A stretch of 64,000 nucleotides of DNA from Chryseobacterium lathyri (GCF_003290185.1 NZ_QNFY01000007.1:1-64000); one strand, 5' to 3'. Shown: positions 1 through 10,438, counted from the first letter of the stretch. Program-made: numbers and translations. Notes: generated from the letters alone by a model not told the origin.

Positions 1-249
1 TAATAATTTAATTTATAATTATTCTAAATAATATTTTTTATATTGGTAATAATTTGTTAAAAAAAATAACAAGCATGAAAAAATAATATTTATACAAATA
101 AAGCTGATATAATTATTTAAACTATGCTATTTCGCTAAATCTTTAAAAACACTATTAAGAAAAAAGCAAATTTTTATATACATGAAAGACTTGCGAGTGT
201 TAATATTTATTAACATATTTGCGAATTAAATATATTAAAATTTGTTAAT
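1..249. other. AT-rich upstream region of the first SusC gene
   Basis: Very AT-rich DNA with no supportable ORF. It presumably holds the promoter of the SusC gene that starts at 250. I see no clean TAnnTTTG element and no riboswitch here, unlike the second SusCD pair of this window. Confidence 0.4.
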
Positions 250-3200
250 ATGAATGTTAAACTACGTGTATTAAGTGCAGGTGCCTTGTTCTTTCTTGGG
301 CAAGCTGCTTACGCACAGCAGAAGCCTGGAGATACAGCAACTACAGAAACAGCAATTGAAGAAGTTGTTGTAATTGGTTATAGCCAGGTTCCAAAGGAAA
401 CTTATGTGGGTACTGCATCTAAAGTAGATGCTAAGTCGATTGATTCAAAAAACGTATCTAGTGTTAGCCAGGCACTTGCAGGAGAAGCTGCTGGTGTTAG
501 AGTTATTAACACTTCAGGACAACCTGGTACAGATGCAACAATTCGTATCAGAGGTTTTGGATCCGTTAGTGGAAACAGAAGTCCACTATATGTATTAGAT
601 GGAATGCCATATACAGGGAATGTTAGTGCAATCAACCCTGAGGATATTGAAAATATGGTGATCCTTAAGGATGCTACTGCAACCTCTATCTATGGAGCAA
701 GAGGTGCTAATGGTGTTGTAGTTATTAATACTAAAAAAGGAAGATCTAATAAATCTGTTATCCAGCTTGAATCTAAAGTAGGTTTCAACATGGCATTGCT
801 TCCAAGATATGAAACAATAAAATCTCCAGAGGAGTATATTGGATTAAGCTGGCAAGCTATGAGAAACCGTGGTAGATTATTAGGCAATGCTGATCCAACT
901 GCATACGCAAATAATAACCTTTTTGGTAATGCGGGTATTAGCCCAAATTATAATATGTGGGGAGTTTCAGCTGCTCAGTTGATTGATCCAACTACAGGAC
1001 AGGTTAGACCTGGAACTAATAGATTATACGATCCGGAAAACTGGGAAGACTATGCTTTTCAAACTTCTGCAAGAACAGAAAATAATTTAAGTATTAGTGG
1101 AGGTACAGGTAAAACAACATACTATACTAATATTGGTTACCTAAGTGATAAAGGGTATTCTATAAATTCTGACTTTGAAAGATATACCGGAAGATTAAAC
1201 CTAAGCCACCAGGCAAGACCTTGGTTGAAAGGGGATTTTAACTTAGGATATGCCTATTCAAAAGCAAACAGAAATGGACAAAGCAGTGACTCAGGAAGTA
1301 TCTTCTGGTTCGTAGATAACATCCCTTCAATTTATCCTTTATTCTTACGTGATGCAGCAGGAAATAAAGTTCCTGATCCTCATTTTGGAGGGAATCAGTT
1401 TGATTATGGTGAAGGAGGAAGAGGTTTTGGAGCATTAACAAATGCAATAGCAGATGCAACGAACAATCTTAACAAATTCTACAAGCACGAGATCAATGCT
1501 AACATGTTCTTGAAAGCTGACATCACTAAATTCTTAAGCTTTGAAACAAGAATTGGGGGTCAGTATTATAACAATAGTAATGATCAGGTAGATAATCCTT
1601 TCTATGGTAATGCAGCTAGTCAAAATGGGTATATCTATAAAACTAAAACAGAATTGATGTCTTATAACTGGTTACAGTTGTTAAGATTCAGTAAAAAGTT
1701 TGGTGATCATAATATTATGGCTTTTGTTGCTCATGAAAATAACAGCTGGGAACAGAAGTTCATGTCGGCAGGAAGACCAAATATTATCGATATGATTCCT
1801 GAATTAAATTTAGGAATTGGTGAATCTTTATCAAGCTCATATCTGAACAGCTATGCTCTTGAGAGTTTCTTTGGTCAATTAACATATGATTACAAAGGGA
1901 AATATTTCTTTAACGGAACAGTAAGAAGAGATGGATCTTCAAGATTCTTGAATGACAAATGGGATACATTTGCTTCTGCAGGTTTAGGATGGTTAGTAAC
2001 CAAAGAAAATTTCTTATCAGATAACAAAATCATCACTAACTTAAAGTTAAAAGGAAGTTTTGGTACGGTAGGGGATCAGGCCGGAGTAGGTTACTATCCT
2101 GGATATAATGTATATAACCCTGGAAACTTTATGGGGCTTCCTGGAGCTACATATGACAGAAGTGGTTACCCTGAGTTAACTTGGGAAAAAGCTAAAATCT
2201 TCCAGGCAGGTGTGGAATTAGGATTGTTTAAAAACAGAGCAATTGAACTTGACGTTGATTACTACCACAGAACTACTGATAACCTGATTTTTGATAACAG
2301 ACTTGCTCCATCTACAGGTAATGCAATTTTGAAAGTTAATGATGGAAACCTAGTAAACCAAGGTATTGAGTTTACTTTAAAAGCTCATATCATTAATAAA
2401 GAAGATATGTTCCTTGACTTTGGTGTAAATGGAGAGCTCTTACGTAATAAACTTACAAGAATGCCAATGGATGCTGGTTCAGGACAAAGAAAAATTCTTG
2501 ATTTATCTGAAGCAGGCTTTGGTAGAGCTGAAGGAAAGTCTCTTTATGATTATTATATGAGAGAATATGCAGGAGTTAATTCTGCGACTGGTGCTGCTCA
2601 GTGGTATGTAAACTATACCGATAATAACGGAAATGGAACTTTTGATGTTGGTGAGCAAATTACATCACTTTATGAATACCAATCTCAAAATCCTAATGCA
2701 GATATAAGAACGGGTGTTACTGAAGTGTATTCTCAGGCGACTCAGAAATTCTTAGATAAATCTGCTATACCAGATGTAAGAGGAGCATTTAATCTTGATT
2801 TCGGATATAAATCATTTACATTAGGCGTACAGTTTTTATACAGCTTAGGAGGTTATTCATATGATGGACTATATGCTGGATTAATGGGTAACGGTGTAAT
2901 CGGAACTAACAACTGGCATAAAGATATTTTAAACAGATGGCAAAATCCTGGAGATATTACTGATGTTCCAAGAATGTCTTCAAACTATGCAGCTGATGTT
3001 AATACTGCATCAAGATCAAGCAGATTCTTGGTTAAGTCAGATTATCTTGCTCTTAATAACGTTCGTTTAGGATATAATCTTCCTCAAGATTTTGTAAAAT
3101 CAATCGGTATTACAGGTTTCAACTTATTTGTGAGCGGGGATAACCTATGGATTGCAAGTAAGAGAAAAGGGTTTAATCCAAGTGTTTCAGAAACTGGAAG

Positions 3201-3264
3201 TAGTAGTACTTACGCTTATGCACCATTATCAACTATTACATTTGGAGCAAAAATTAACTTCTAA
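250..3264 (+). CDS. SusC/RagA-family TonB-linked outer-membrane receptor
   Basis: Outer-membrane beta-barrel that imports a nutrient captured by its SusD partner, powered by TonB. A signal peptide ends at about residue 22 (AYA before QQ). The plug domain starts near residue 37 with EEVVVIGY, and the SusC signature LKDATATSIYGARGANGVV lies at about 139-157. The barrel ends in Phe (ITFGAKINF), as outer-membrane barrels usually do. The protein lacks the N-terminal carboxypeptidase-like domain of longer SusC proteins. Only 12 bases separate it from the SusD gene at 3277, so the two form an operon. The substrate cannot be read from the sequence; no glycosidase or other enzyme is adjacent that would reveal it. 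Confidence 0.95.
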   Translation: MNVKLRVLSAGALFFLGQAAYAQQKPGDTATTETAIEEVVVIGYSQVPKETYVGTASKVDAKSIDSKNVSSVSQALAGEAAGVRVINTSGQPGTDATIRIRGFGSVSGNRSPLYVLDGMPYTGNVSAINPEDIENMVILKDATATSIYGARGANGVVVINTKKGRSNKSVIQLESKVGFNMALLPRYETIKSPEEYIGLSWQAMRNRGRLLGNADPTAYANNNLFGNAGISPNYNMWGVSAAQLIDPTTGQVRPGTNRLYDPENWEDYAFQTSARTENNLSISGGTGKTTYYTNIGYLSDKGYSINSDFERYTGRLNLSHQARPWLKGDFNLGYAYSKANRNGQSSDSGSIFWFVDNIPSIYPLFLRDAAGNKVPDPHFGGNQFDYGEGGRGFGALTNAIADATNNLNKFYKHEINANMFLKADITKFLSFETRIGGQYYNNSNDQVDNPFYGNAASQNGYIYKTKTELMSYNWLQLLRFSKKFGDHNIMAFVAHENNSWEQKFMSAGRPNIIDMIPELNLGIGESLSSSYLNSYALESFFGQLTYDYKGKYFFNGTVRRDGSSRFLNDKWDTFASAGLGWLVTKENFLSDNKIITNLKLKGSFGTVGDQAGVGYYPGYNVYNPGNFMGLPGATYDRSGYPELTWEKAKIFQAGVELGLFKNRAIELDVDYYHRTTDNLIFDNRLAPSTGNAILKVNDGNLVNQGIEFTLKAHIINKEDMFLDFGVNGELLRNKLTRMPMDAGSGQRKILDLSEAGFGRAEGKSLYDYYMREYAGVNSATGAAQWYVNYTDNNGNGTFDVGEQITSLYEYQSQNPNADIRTGVTEVYSQATQKFLDKSAIPDVRGAFNLDFGYKSFTLGVQFLYSLGGYSYDGLYAGLMGNGVIGTNNWHKDILNRWQNPGDITDVPRMSSNYAADVNTASRSSRFLVKSDYLALNNVRLGYNLPQDFVKSIGITGFNLFVSGDNLWIASKRKGFNPSVSETGSSSTYAYAPLSTITFGAKINF

Positions 3265-3276
3265 CAAGAAAATAAA

Positions 3277-4734
3277 ATGAAAAAGATATTATTATTAAGT
3301 ATAGCATTAGCGACCCTAACTGTTTCATGTCGCGAAGAATTTCTTGAAAGTACACCAACTGAGACTGTAGGAGATGCACCTGTACAAACGAAATTAAACG
3401 GTTTGTATTTGATGATGATCAATACAGGAACTGGGGGAACTGATTTGGATCATGATGATTTTGGTCAGAAAGGGTATGATATTTATAGTGACCTACTTTC
3501 ACAGGATATGGCACTTGAAGCAACAAGCTACGGGTGGTATGTAAATATAGCTAATATGGCAGCTCAGGCTGACTTTACCAATACAGTAAACTATAAGCCA
3601 TGGAGATATTATTACAGAGTTATTGCAGGAGCAAATGATGTAATTGATGGACTTGGTGGAACAGACTCTGTGCCAGCTAGTGATGAGGATAAGTACGCTA
3701 TGGGACAAGCAAAAGCTCTTCGTGCTTATGCTTACTTCTACCTAATGCAGTTGTACACGAAAGGGTATAATCCATCGGAAGCTGCAATACCAGTATATAC
3801 AAAGTCACAAATGCCAGCAGCTCCTAAATCTTCTCAACAGCAAGTATATGATCTTATTATAAGTGACTTGAATAAGGCTGTTGAATATTTGGAAGGTTTC
3901 GAAAGAGCGAATAAAGGAATGATTGATCAGGGTGTTGCCAAAGGTCTTTTAGCTTATGCTTATGCTGCTACAGGACAATCAGCACAGGCTGCTACCGTAT
4001 CTAAAGATATTATTGCTAATTATGGATACCCTGTAACTTCTAAAACTCAGGCTGTAAGAATGGTTCAGGCTCCAGGTGCAACGCCTAGTGGTGGTGGATT
4101 TAACTCTTTAGAGACTCCAAGTTGGATGTGGGGCTTCGATATCGAGGTTGTTAATGGTTTAGACCTAGTAAGCTGGTGGGGGCAGGTAGATGTTTTCACA
4201 TATAGTTATGCTTCTGTTGGAACTAGAAAAGGAATGGATCTAGGGTTATATAATAGCATGAGAGCTGATGATATCAGAAGAAATCAATTTGTTGTAACAA
4301 ATCCAGCACAAAACTATCCAGGGAATAAATTCTTTGATCCAAACAGAGTTGTACAAGGACAAAGACAGATTACTTCAGACTATATCTATATGAGAGTTGA
4401 TGAGTTCTACTTACTAGCAGCAGAATCACTAGCTAAATCAGGTCAAGAAGCTGAAGCTAAAACAATTCTGAAGAATTATTTAACAAATAGAATGACAGAT
4501 GTTTCATATATTGATGCATTAAGCGGAACTGCTTTACAGAATGAGATTTATAAAAATACTCGTTTAGAATTCTGGGGTGAAGGTAAATCTTACTTAGCAT
4601 TCAAGAGAAATAAAGCTACAGTTACAAGAGGATCAAACCACTTGTTCTATGTAGGTCAGTCATTCCCTTATAATGATGACAGGGTATCTTTAAAAATTCC
4701 ACAAGAGGAAATTTTAAATAATCCTAACTTCTAA
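3277..4734 (+). CDS. SusD/RagB-family nutrient-binding outer-membrane lipoprotein
   Basis: Surface lipoprotein that caps the SusC barrel and binds its substrate. The lipobox TVSC places the lipidated cysteine at residue 18. The TPR-like helical part includes the family pattern QAKALRAYAYFYLMQLY, and a conserved SusD C-terminus ends LKIPQEEILNNPNF. At 485 residues it is of normal length. It is co-transcribed with the SusC at 250 and closed by two terminators. Substrate is unknown. Confidence 0.93.
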   Translation: MKKILLLSIALATLTVSCREEFLESTPTETVGDAPVQTKLNGLYLMMINTGTGGTDLDHDDFGQKGYDIYSDLLSQDMALEATSYGWYVNIANMAAQADFTNTVNYKPWRYYYRVIAGANDVIDGLGGTDSVPASDEDKYAMGQAKALRAYAYFYLMQLYTKGYNPSEAAIPVYTKSQMPAAPKSSQQQVYDLIISDLNKAVEYLEGFERANKGMIDQGVAKGLLAYAYAATGQSAQAATVSKDIIANYGYPVTSKTQAVRMVQAPGATPSGGGFNSLETPSWMWGFDIEVVNGLDLVSWWGQVDVFTYSYASVGTRKGMDLGLYNSMRADDIRRNQFVVTNPAQNYPGNKFFDPNRVVQGQRQITSDYIYMRVDEFYLLAAESLAKSGQEAEAKTILKNYLTNRMTDVSYIDALSGTALQNEIYKNTRLEFWGEGKSYLAFKRNKATVTRGSNHLFYVGQSFPYNDDRVSLKIPQEEILNNPNF

Positions 4735-4741
4735 TAAATAT

Positions 4742-4773
4742 AAAGAGGCTGTCTAAAAGACAGTCTCTTTTTT
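4742..4773 (+). terminator. Rho-independent terminator of SusCD pair 1
   Basis: A 12-bp stem with one G-T pair (arms 4742-4753 and 4759-4770), 5-base loop and T-run, starting 7 bases after the SusD stop codon. Confidence 0.85.
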
Positions 4774-4781
4774 ATTTAAGT

Positions 4782-4818
4782 AAAAAGCAGTCTCAAAATT
4801 GAGACCGCTTTTTTTTTA
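4782..4818 (+). terminator. Second tandem terminator
   Basis: GTCTC/GAGAC stem extended by a GC-containing flank around one mismatch, followed by at least eight T. It backs up the hairpin just before it and insulates the porin gene. Confidence 0.7.
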
Positions 4819-4819
4819 T

Positions 4820-4827
4820 TAAATTTG
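4820..4827 (+). promoter_or_regulatory. Predicted -7 element TAAATTTG
   Basis: Matches the Bacteroidota -7 consensus TAnnTTTG, 18 bases before the porin start codon. It follows directly after the T-run of the preceding terminator. Confidence 0.45.
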
Positions 4828-4844
4828 CCATACAAAAATGAATA

Positions 4845-6782
4845 ATGAAGTACATCCTCTTTATAATAATCTTCTTAGGTTTTGTAGCGAAAGCCCAGGT
4901 CGTTAATAAAACAGATATTAAAAGCCCGCAAAAAGAAGAAGACACCCTTGTCATAGACACCGGTAAAAAAGATTCACTGAAAATCTTTAAGCCTACTATT
5001 AATGATTATCAGTATCAGACCCAATTTTCTGAGAAGAAGATTTTTGATACCGTACTGACTTTTGATAAGACCCATATCTTTTCACAATATAACAATACAG
5101 ATAATTTTGGTCGAGCTCAGGTAGCCAATATAGGAGCAGGATTCAATCCTTTGGTGTATGAAGTGAATCCGGAGCAGAACCTGGCCTTACTTCCTTCCAA
5201 CAAGTCATATATGATCATCGGAGCTGATGATGTAAAATATTATGATGTAAAAACACCTACTGCCGCCTTCATTTACCATACTGCCATGAAAAATGGTGCC
5301 GCATTGAAATCTACCTATACCCAGAATATTGGGAAAAGGTTTAATTTTGCTCTTGAGTATATGGGACTTCGTTCCCAGGGATTTTATAGAAATTCATTAG
5401 CGTCGAATAACAATACTTTATTTTCCGGACATTATGTTTCCAAGAGTGGAAATTATGAATTGTTTGCTCATTATCTTCATCAGAATGTCAACAATCAGGA
5501 AAGTGGAGGAATCACAGAAGATGAGCTTTTTCAGAATGGTGACAGCAACTATAAGAACAGGCAAAATGCTCAGGTTAATCTGGCTTCATCAAGTTCTCAG
5601 TACTCATACAGAAGATACTATCTGAGTCATCAGTTTACACCGTTCAATTCAGAAAAATTTCCATTCAGTATAAGACATACGTTGTCTCATCAGGGTAATA
5701 AATATTTTTATAATCAGGGAGCAGTAGAACCTTACTGGTATGATAACGTTTCAGAATTAACCAACGGTTTTCCTCTTACCACAAAAAAATATTCGGATAA
5801 CTTCAGCAATACATTAAGTCTTGTTTTCAATAATGAAAAATTCAAGCTTGATGGTGGAGTACGTTATCAGATGCTGAAATTTGGAGTGAGAGACATTGCG
5901 ATTGTAAATGGAGTTGCTCTTCCTGGCGAATTTAAAGAAAATAGAATTGGAGCGGTAGGAAATCTTCAGGTGAAACTTTGGGATAAGTTCCAGCTGAAAT
6001 CCTTTTTAGAATTTTCCAATGGAAGCCAGTTCGGGAGTTATCTAAGAACTGCCAATAACATAAAGTTTGAGCCGGTGAAAGATTATTTTGTGAATGCAAA
6101 AGTAAATTTTCAAAGTGCTTATCCGTCATTTAATTATCTTTTAAATACTTCCGTTTACAATAAATACAACTACTATCTGGAGAATGCAAAGAATCAGACT
6201 GTAACAGAGATTGGGGGAAGTGTTAATCTAAAATGGTTCAAAACAGAAATTTTTGCCAACTATTTCAGAATAGATAATTACACCTATTTCAATGCTGATG
6301 GAGCGCCGGAACAAAGTAGCAATTCATTGAACATTTCCCAAATCGGGGGAGATGCTACATTTAGTTATGGTAAATTTCATCTTAATACAAGGCTTCATTT
6401 CCAAAATGCTTTGACGAATAAAGAACTTCTTCCAATGCCTAGTTTTATAGGAAGAGCCAATTTCTTCTTCCAAAGCCAGGCATTTAAAAAAGCGGCGGAA
6501 ATTCAGGCAGGTTTGAAGGTATATTATTTCTCAAAATTTGCCTCAAGAGATTACTTCCCGATTTTAAACGAATATATTCTGCCAGATGCCAATTCATTTT
6601 CTATCGGAGGACAGCCTATTGTAGATCTGTATATTAACATGAAGGTTAAAAAAATGTTCTTCTATGTAGAAGGCCAGCAGATAGGAACGGTAATTTCCAA
6701 TAATAAAGCTTACGCATTTCCACACTATCCGGTTTACGATTTTAGATTGAATATTGGTATTGTGTGGTATTTGTTCAACTAA
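4845..6782 (+). CDS. Putative outer-membrane porin
   Basis: A 645-residue secreted protein with a signal peptide ending at about residue 18 (VAKA before QV). It continues with alternating aromatic and polar beta-strands throughout and ends in a strand-like segment RLNIGIVWYLFN. This matches the conserved 'putative porin' family of Bacteroidota, whose substrate is unknown. The stop codon overlaps the upstream extension of the following bshC ORF, so the two genes are probably co-transcribed. A predicted promoter lies just upstream. Confidence 0.75.
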   Translation: MKYILFIIIFLGFVAKAQVVNKTDIKSPQKEEDTLVIDTGKKDSLKIFKPTINDYQYQTQFSEKKIFDTVLTFDKTHIFSQYNNTDNFGRAQVANIGAGFNPLVYEVNPEQNLALLPSNKSYMIIGADDVKYYDVKTPTAAFIYHTAMKNGAALKSTYTQNIGKRFNFALEYMGLRSQGFYRNSLASNNNTLFSGHYVSKSGNYELFAHYLHQNVNNQESGGITEDELFQNGDSNYKNRQNAQVNLASSSSQYSYRRYYLSHQFTPFNSEKFPFSIRHTLSHQGNKYFYNQGAVEPYWYDNVSELTNGFPLTTKKYSDNFSNTLSLVFNNEKFKLDGGVRYQMLKFGVRDIAIVNGVALPGEFKENRIGAVGNLQVKLWDKFQLKSFLEFSNGSQFGSYLRTANNIKFEPVKDYFVNAKVNFQSAYPSFNYLLNTSVYNKYNYYLENAKNQTVTEIGGSVNLKWFKTEIFANYFRIDNYTYFNADGAPEQSSNSLNISQIGGDATFSYGKFHLNTRLHFQNALTNKELLPMPSFIGRANFFFQSQAFKKAAEIQAGLKVYYFSKFASRDYFPILNEYILPDANSFSIGGQPIVDLYINMKVKKMFFYVEGQQIGTVISNNKAYAFPHYPVYDFRLNIGIVWYLFN

Positions 6783-6796
6783 AAGCAAAAACAACG

Positions 6797-8383
6797 TTGA
6801 AAACAATAAATAAGATATCATTTAATGATATAGAAAGCATTCCACAACTGGTAAAAGATTTCCTGAATCAGAAAATTGAAGGCTTTGAAAAAAATACCTT
6901 TTCTTTAGATCACTTTAAAGATCAGATTCATCTCAAACAGAATTCTTTTACACAGGATCAGAGAAATATTCTTTCTGATGTTTTGGAAAAGCAGCTTTCA
7001 GAACTTACCCTTTCTTCAAAACAGAAAGGAAATCTGGAAAATCTAAAATTGCCCAATACATTTACTATTACCACGGGACATCAGCTGAACCTTTTTTCGG
7101 GACCTGTTTTTTTCGTCTATAAAATTTTACAGACCATTAAAACCTGTACTTATCTTAAGGAAAATTTCCCGGATTTTAATTTTGTTCCTATATATTGGAT
7201 GGCCTCGGAAGATCATGATTTTGCAGAGATCAACCATTTTAAAACAGAACACAATTATTACGAAATCAACGAGAAGTCCGGTGGACCGGTAGGTAGGATA
7301 ACGATCAGCGATACATTCTTTATTTCTGAATTTGAAAAAGAATTTAAAGATTCCGTATTCGGAACAGAGCTGATTTTAATGATGAAAGAAGCTTATAAGC
7401 CTGGGAATACATTGACAGAAGCTATTAAAATTTTAGTGAACAGACTTTTTTCTGAATTTGGACTGTTGATTATTGATGGTGATTCCAAAGAACTTAAAAG
7501 CCAGATCAAAGATATTTTCAAAGATGAGCTGCTGAATTTCAGCTTACAAAAGAATTCAAAAGAAAAAGTAAGTTTTCTGACAGAAAAGTACGGAAAAGTA
7601 CAGGTTAATCCCCGTGATATTAATCTTTTTTATCTTTCTGAAACCAGAGACAGAATCGATTTTGACGGTGAAAAATATATTGCAGTAGACACCAATAAAA
7701 GATTTACGCAGGAAGAAATACTTCATGAGCTGGAAAGCCATCCTGAGAAATTCAGCCCGAATGCTTTAATGCGGCCGGTTTATCAGGAAAAAATACTTCC
7801 TAACCTTGCTTACATCGGGGGAAATGCAGAAATCATGTATTGGCTGGAACTTAAAGACTATTTTGCAGCAGTCAATATTCCTTTTCCTGTTTTAATTCCA
7901 AGGAACTCCATGCTTTTCATTAAAGAAAAAACAGTTGGGAAAATTGAAAAACTGGACCTGAATATCGAAGATTTTTTTGGGAATTTCACTGCTATTACCA
8001 ATCAGAAAATCCTAAAAGACAGCAATGTATTATCAATATTGGAAGAAAAAGAAAGATTTTTAGAAAAAAGCTTTTCCGAACTAAAAACGATAGCAGAAAC
8101 TACAGAACGCTCTTTTGGGAACATGGTAAAAGCAGAAGAAGTAAGACAGTTGAAATCATTTAAAAGAATGAAAAAACGTCTTTTGCATGCAGAAAAAATA
8201 AAGCAAGGGGAGCTGCTCGAAAGACTGGAAAACCTGTTTTTAGATGTTCATCCTTCAAAAACATGGCAGGAAAGAGTCTATAATTTTAGCGTATTCTTTT
8301 CAGACTATGGTTATTCATGGCTTGAAAATTGTTGGGAAGAAATGGTGGTTCAAGAATCCAAATTAATAATTGTTGCCATTTAA
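6797..8383 (+). CDS. bshC: Bacillithiol biosynthesis cysteine-adding enzyme BshC
   Basis: Last step of bacillithiol synthesis: adds cysteine to glucosaminyl-malate in the cytoplasm. Family motifs are present, including TGHQLNLFSGPVFFVYKI and YWMASEDHDFAEI, and the length (528 residues from this start) fits. The frame is open from ATG 6764, but that start would overlap the porin gene and add an unlike MVFVQLKAK leader. TTG at 6797, giving a protein that starts MKTINKISFNDIE, is the more likely start. No other bacillithiol gene is in the window. Confidence 0.88.
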   Translation: MKTINKISFNDIESIPQLVKDFLNQKIEGFEKNTFSLDHFKDQIHLKQNSFTQDQRNILSDVLEKQLSELTLSSKQKGNLENLKLPNTFTITTGHQLNLFSGPVFFVYKILQTIKTCTYLKENFPDFNFVPIYWMASEDHDFAEINHFKTEHNYYEINEKSGGPVGRITISDTFFISEFEKEFKDSVFGTELILMMKEAYKPGNTLTEAIKILVNRLFSEFGLLIIDGDSKELKSQIKDIFKDELLNFSLQKNSKEKVSFLTEKYGKVQVNPRDINLFYLSETRDRIDFDGEKYIAVDTNKRFTQEEILHELESHPEKFSPNALMRPVYQEKILPNLAYIGGNAEIMYWLELKDYFAAVNIPFPVLIPRNSMLFIKEKTVGKIEKLDLNIEDFFGNFTAITNQKILKDSNVLSILEEKERFLEKSFSELKTIAETTERSFGNMVKAEEVRQLKSFKRMKKRLLHAEKIKQGELLERLENLFLDVHPSKTWQERVYNFSVFFSDYGYSWLENCWEEMVVQESKLIIVAI

Positions 8384-8402
8384 TTTTAAAGAAGTATTTT
8401 TG
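8373..8402 (+). promoter_or_regulatory. Predicted promoter TTG-N19-TATTTTTG
   Basis: TTG at 8373-8375 and TATTTTTG at 8395-8402 with a 19-base spacer fit the Bacteroidota sigma consensus. It lies 20 bases before the LysM gene and overlaps the end of bshC. Confidence 0.5.
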
Positions 8403-8421
8403 TAAATTATAATTATCGAGT

Positions 8422-10368
8422 ATGATAAAAAGGTTTTTTATTTTGTCCAGTTTATGTATGGTTTTGGGGGTATCTGCCCAGAACTCGCACACCGTTGTAA
8501 AAGGAGACAATCCTTATAATATTGCAAAAAAATACGGGATTACTGTAGATGAACTGCTAAAGCTGAACCCAAAATTCAAAGACGGTAAGCTGGCCATAGG
8601 AGACGTGGTTATGGTAAAAGCTGAAAAGCATACTGCTCCGGCTGCCAAACCTGCAGTCGTGGAAAAAGCAAAACCAGGTCATGCAAATGCTCAGGTTGGA
8701 AAAATTATTCTTCAGCCTAAACAAACGATTTACGGAATTACAAAACAATACCGTATTTCTGAAACCGATTTAAGAAAGCTGAATCCGGAACTTGACGCCC
8801 ATATGAAAATAGGGGATGAGATCACTTTACCTCTTGAAAGTATCAAAAAGTATGGCGGAGAACAGCAGGCGGTTCCTGCGGCTGTAGTTACTAAATCTAC
8901 AGAAACTCATACAGAGACATCCGCGGCAGTTACAACACCTGCAGAAGGAGAAGCGTATGTGATCCAGTCAAAAGATAATTATTACAGAATTACAAAACAG
9001 TTTGGAATTAGCCAGCAGGAACTTTTTGTCTTGAATCCGGGATTGGAAGAAAAAGGCCTTAAGCCGGGCGAAACCATCAAAATAAAAAGAACAAATACGG
9101 ATGCAGCTGTGGTTTCCGAACCCGTAAATCCGAAAACAAAAATAGATTCAGGAAGCGAAAAATCTACAGCAACTGTAACTGCTGTGGCAGATGATTACGT
9201 TACCTACACCGTTCAGCAGGGAGATACTGTATTCTCTATCGTTAATAAATTCGGTGTTTCAATCGATGAGCTGATTGCTCTGAATCCCGATCTTTCCAAA
9301 GGACTGAAAACCGGAATGGTCTTAAAGATCAAAAAGCAGGATCCGGCTTACGTGAAAAAGAGTGGAGATGCATTGAGCGTTGTTTTAATGCTTCCTTTCG
9401 GATACAGTACCAACGAAACCCAGTACAGAGCAATGGCGCTGGATTTCCTTACCGGAGCTAAACTGGCGATTGAAAGAAATGCAAGAGGCGGTCAGAAGCT
9501 TGATATCAAAATTGTGGATTCAGGAAACGAAGCCTCATTTAAAAATTCAATGGCGCAGATCAATCCGGATAATACAGACCTTATCATCGGCCCATTCTTT
9601 AAATCCAATGTGATTGATGTTCTTGATTTTACCAAAAATCAGAAAATACCGGTTGTAGCACCTTTTGCGAATTCTCCCGAACTCTACAATTATAATAACC
9701 TGATCATCGTTGAAACCAATGACCAGACCTATGCAGATAAAATTGTTGAAGAAGTAAAAGCGGTATATTCGGATCAGAAAATATATGTAGTGGCAGACAG
9801 CAAAAAAGAAATTGCAAACTACATTAAAGGAGGTCTTGAAAAAGCAGTTAAAAATCCAAATATAATGGTAGTGAACTCTCCCGCAGAAATTCAGTTGGAT
9901 CAGAATATGATGACAGGACAATCCGCTCCGGTTATTGCAATTCTGGCCAGCGATAACGATGCTGCCGGAGAAGCTTTTGCCAATAAAACAATTGCTCTTT
10001 CCAAAGAAGTACAGGGAGTAAAAGCATTCAGCATGTACTATTCTCCTGTTTTCGAGAAGAAAGTAGATGAGCTGAGCCAGGCAAGCCTTGTGTATCTGAT
10101 GGACAGAAAGATTAATGCAGATGGTAGTTTCGAGAAAGAAATCTTAGCTGCCTATAAAAGTAAATACTGCAAAATACCTCCAAAATATGCCATCGTAGGC
10201 TTTGATGTCGTGAATGACATGCTGACCAGAGAAAATAAAAAAGGAGAAATCTTTAAGCAGATGAATAAAGTTCAGACCCAGCTTGCTACCAAGTTTGAAT
10301 TTGTAAAATCTAAAGCAAACGGGGCCTATGTAAACACCGGTTACCGAGTGATAAGATTAGTTCCTTAA
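8422..10368 (+). CDS. Secreted protein with four LysM repeats and a periplasmic-binding-like domain
   Basis: Signal peptide to about residue 19 (GVSA before QN). Four LysM modules follow at about residues 23-66, 93-137, 178-222 and 260-304, each with the LNP core after a GI/RI/GV turn. LysM binds peptidoglycan. Residues about 318-648 resemble the type I periplasmic-binding fold of branched-chain amino acid binding proteins (VVLMLPFGYST; AMALDFLTGAKLAIE). No transporter genes are adjacent, so a sensor or cell-wall scaffold role is as likely as transport. Ala/Pro/Thr-rich linkers join the LysM units. Confidence 0.85.
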   Translation: MIKRFFILSSLCMVLGVSAQNSHTVVKGDNPYNIAKKYGITVDELLKLNPKFKDGKLAIGDVVMVKAEKHTAPAAKPAVVEKAKPGHANAQVGKIILQPKQTIYGITKQYRISETDLRKLNPELDAHMKIGDEITLPLESIKKYGGEQQAVPAAVVTKSTETHTETSAAVTTPAEGEAYVIQSKDNYYRITKQFGISQQELFVLNPGLEEKGLKPGETIKIKRTNTDAAVVSEPVNPKTKIDSGSEKSTATVTAVADDYVTYTVQQGDTVFSIVNKFGVSIDELIALNPDLSKGLKTGMVLKIKKQDPAYVKKSGDALSVVLMLPFGYSTNETQYRAMALDFLTGAKLAIERNARGGQKLDIKIVDSGNEASFKNSMAQINPDNTDLIIGPFFKSNVIDVLDFTKNQKIPVVAPFANSPELYNYNNLIIVETNDQTYADKIVEEVKAVYSDQKIYVVADSKKEIANYIKGGLEKAVKNPNIMVVNSPAEIQLDQNMMTGQSAPVIAILASDNDAAGEAFANKTIALSKEVQGVKAFSMYYSPVFEKKVDELSQASLVYLMDRKINADGSFEKEILAAYKSKYCKIPPKYAIVGFDVVNDMLTRENKKGEIFKQMNKVQTQLATKFEFVKSKANGAYVNTGYRVIRLVP

Positions 10369-10410
10369 CCGATTTATGCCTTTTTAAAAGGATATTTTTA
10401 ACATTATCTT

Positions 10411-10418
10411 TATATTTG
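10411..10418 (+). promoter_or_regulatory. Predicted -7 element TATATTTG for fabD
   Basis: Exact match to TAnnTTTG, 20 bases before the fabD start. No clear -33 TTG at the right distance. Confidence 0.45.
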
Positions 10419-10438
10419 CATAATATTTAATTCAATAC

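Noticed and set aside
9547..9921. 124-aa minus-strand ORF inside the LysM gene
   Set aside because: Antisense shadow with Phe/Ile-rich, Cys-scattered composition; the plus-strand gene is clear.
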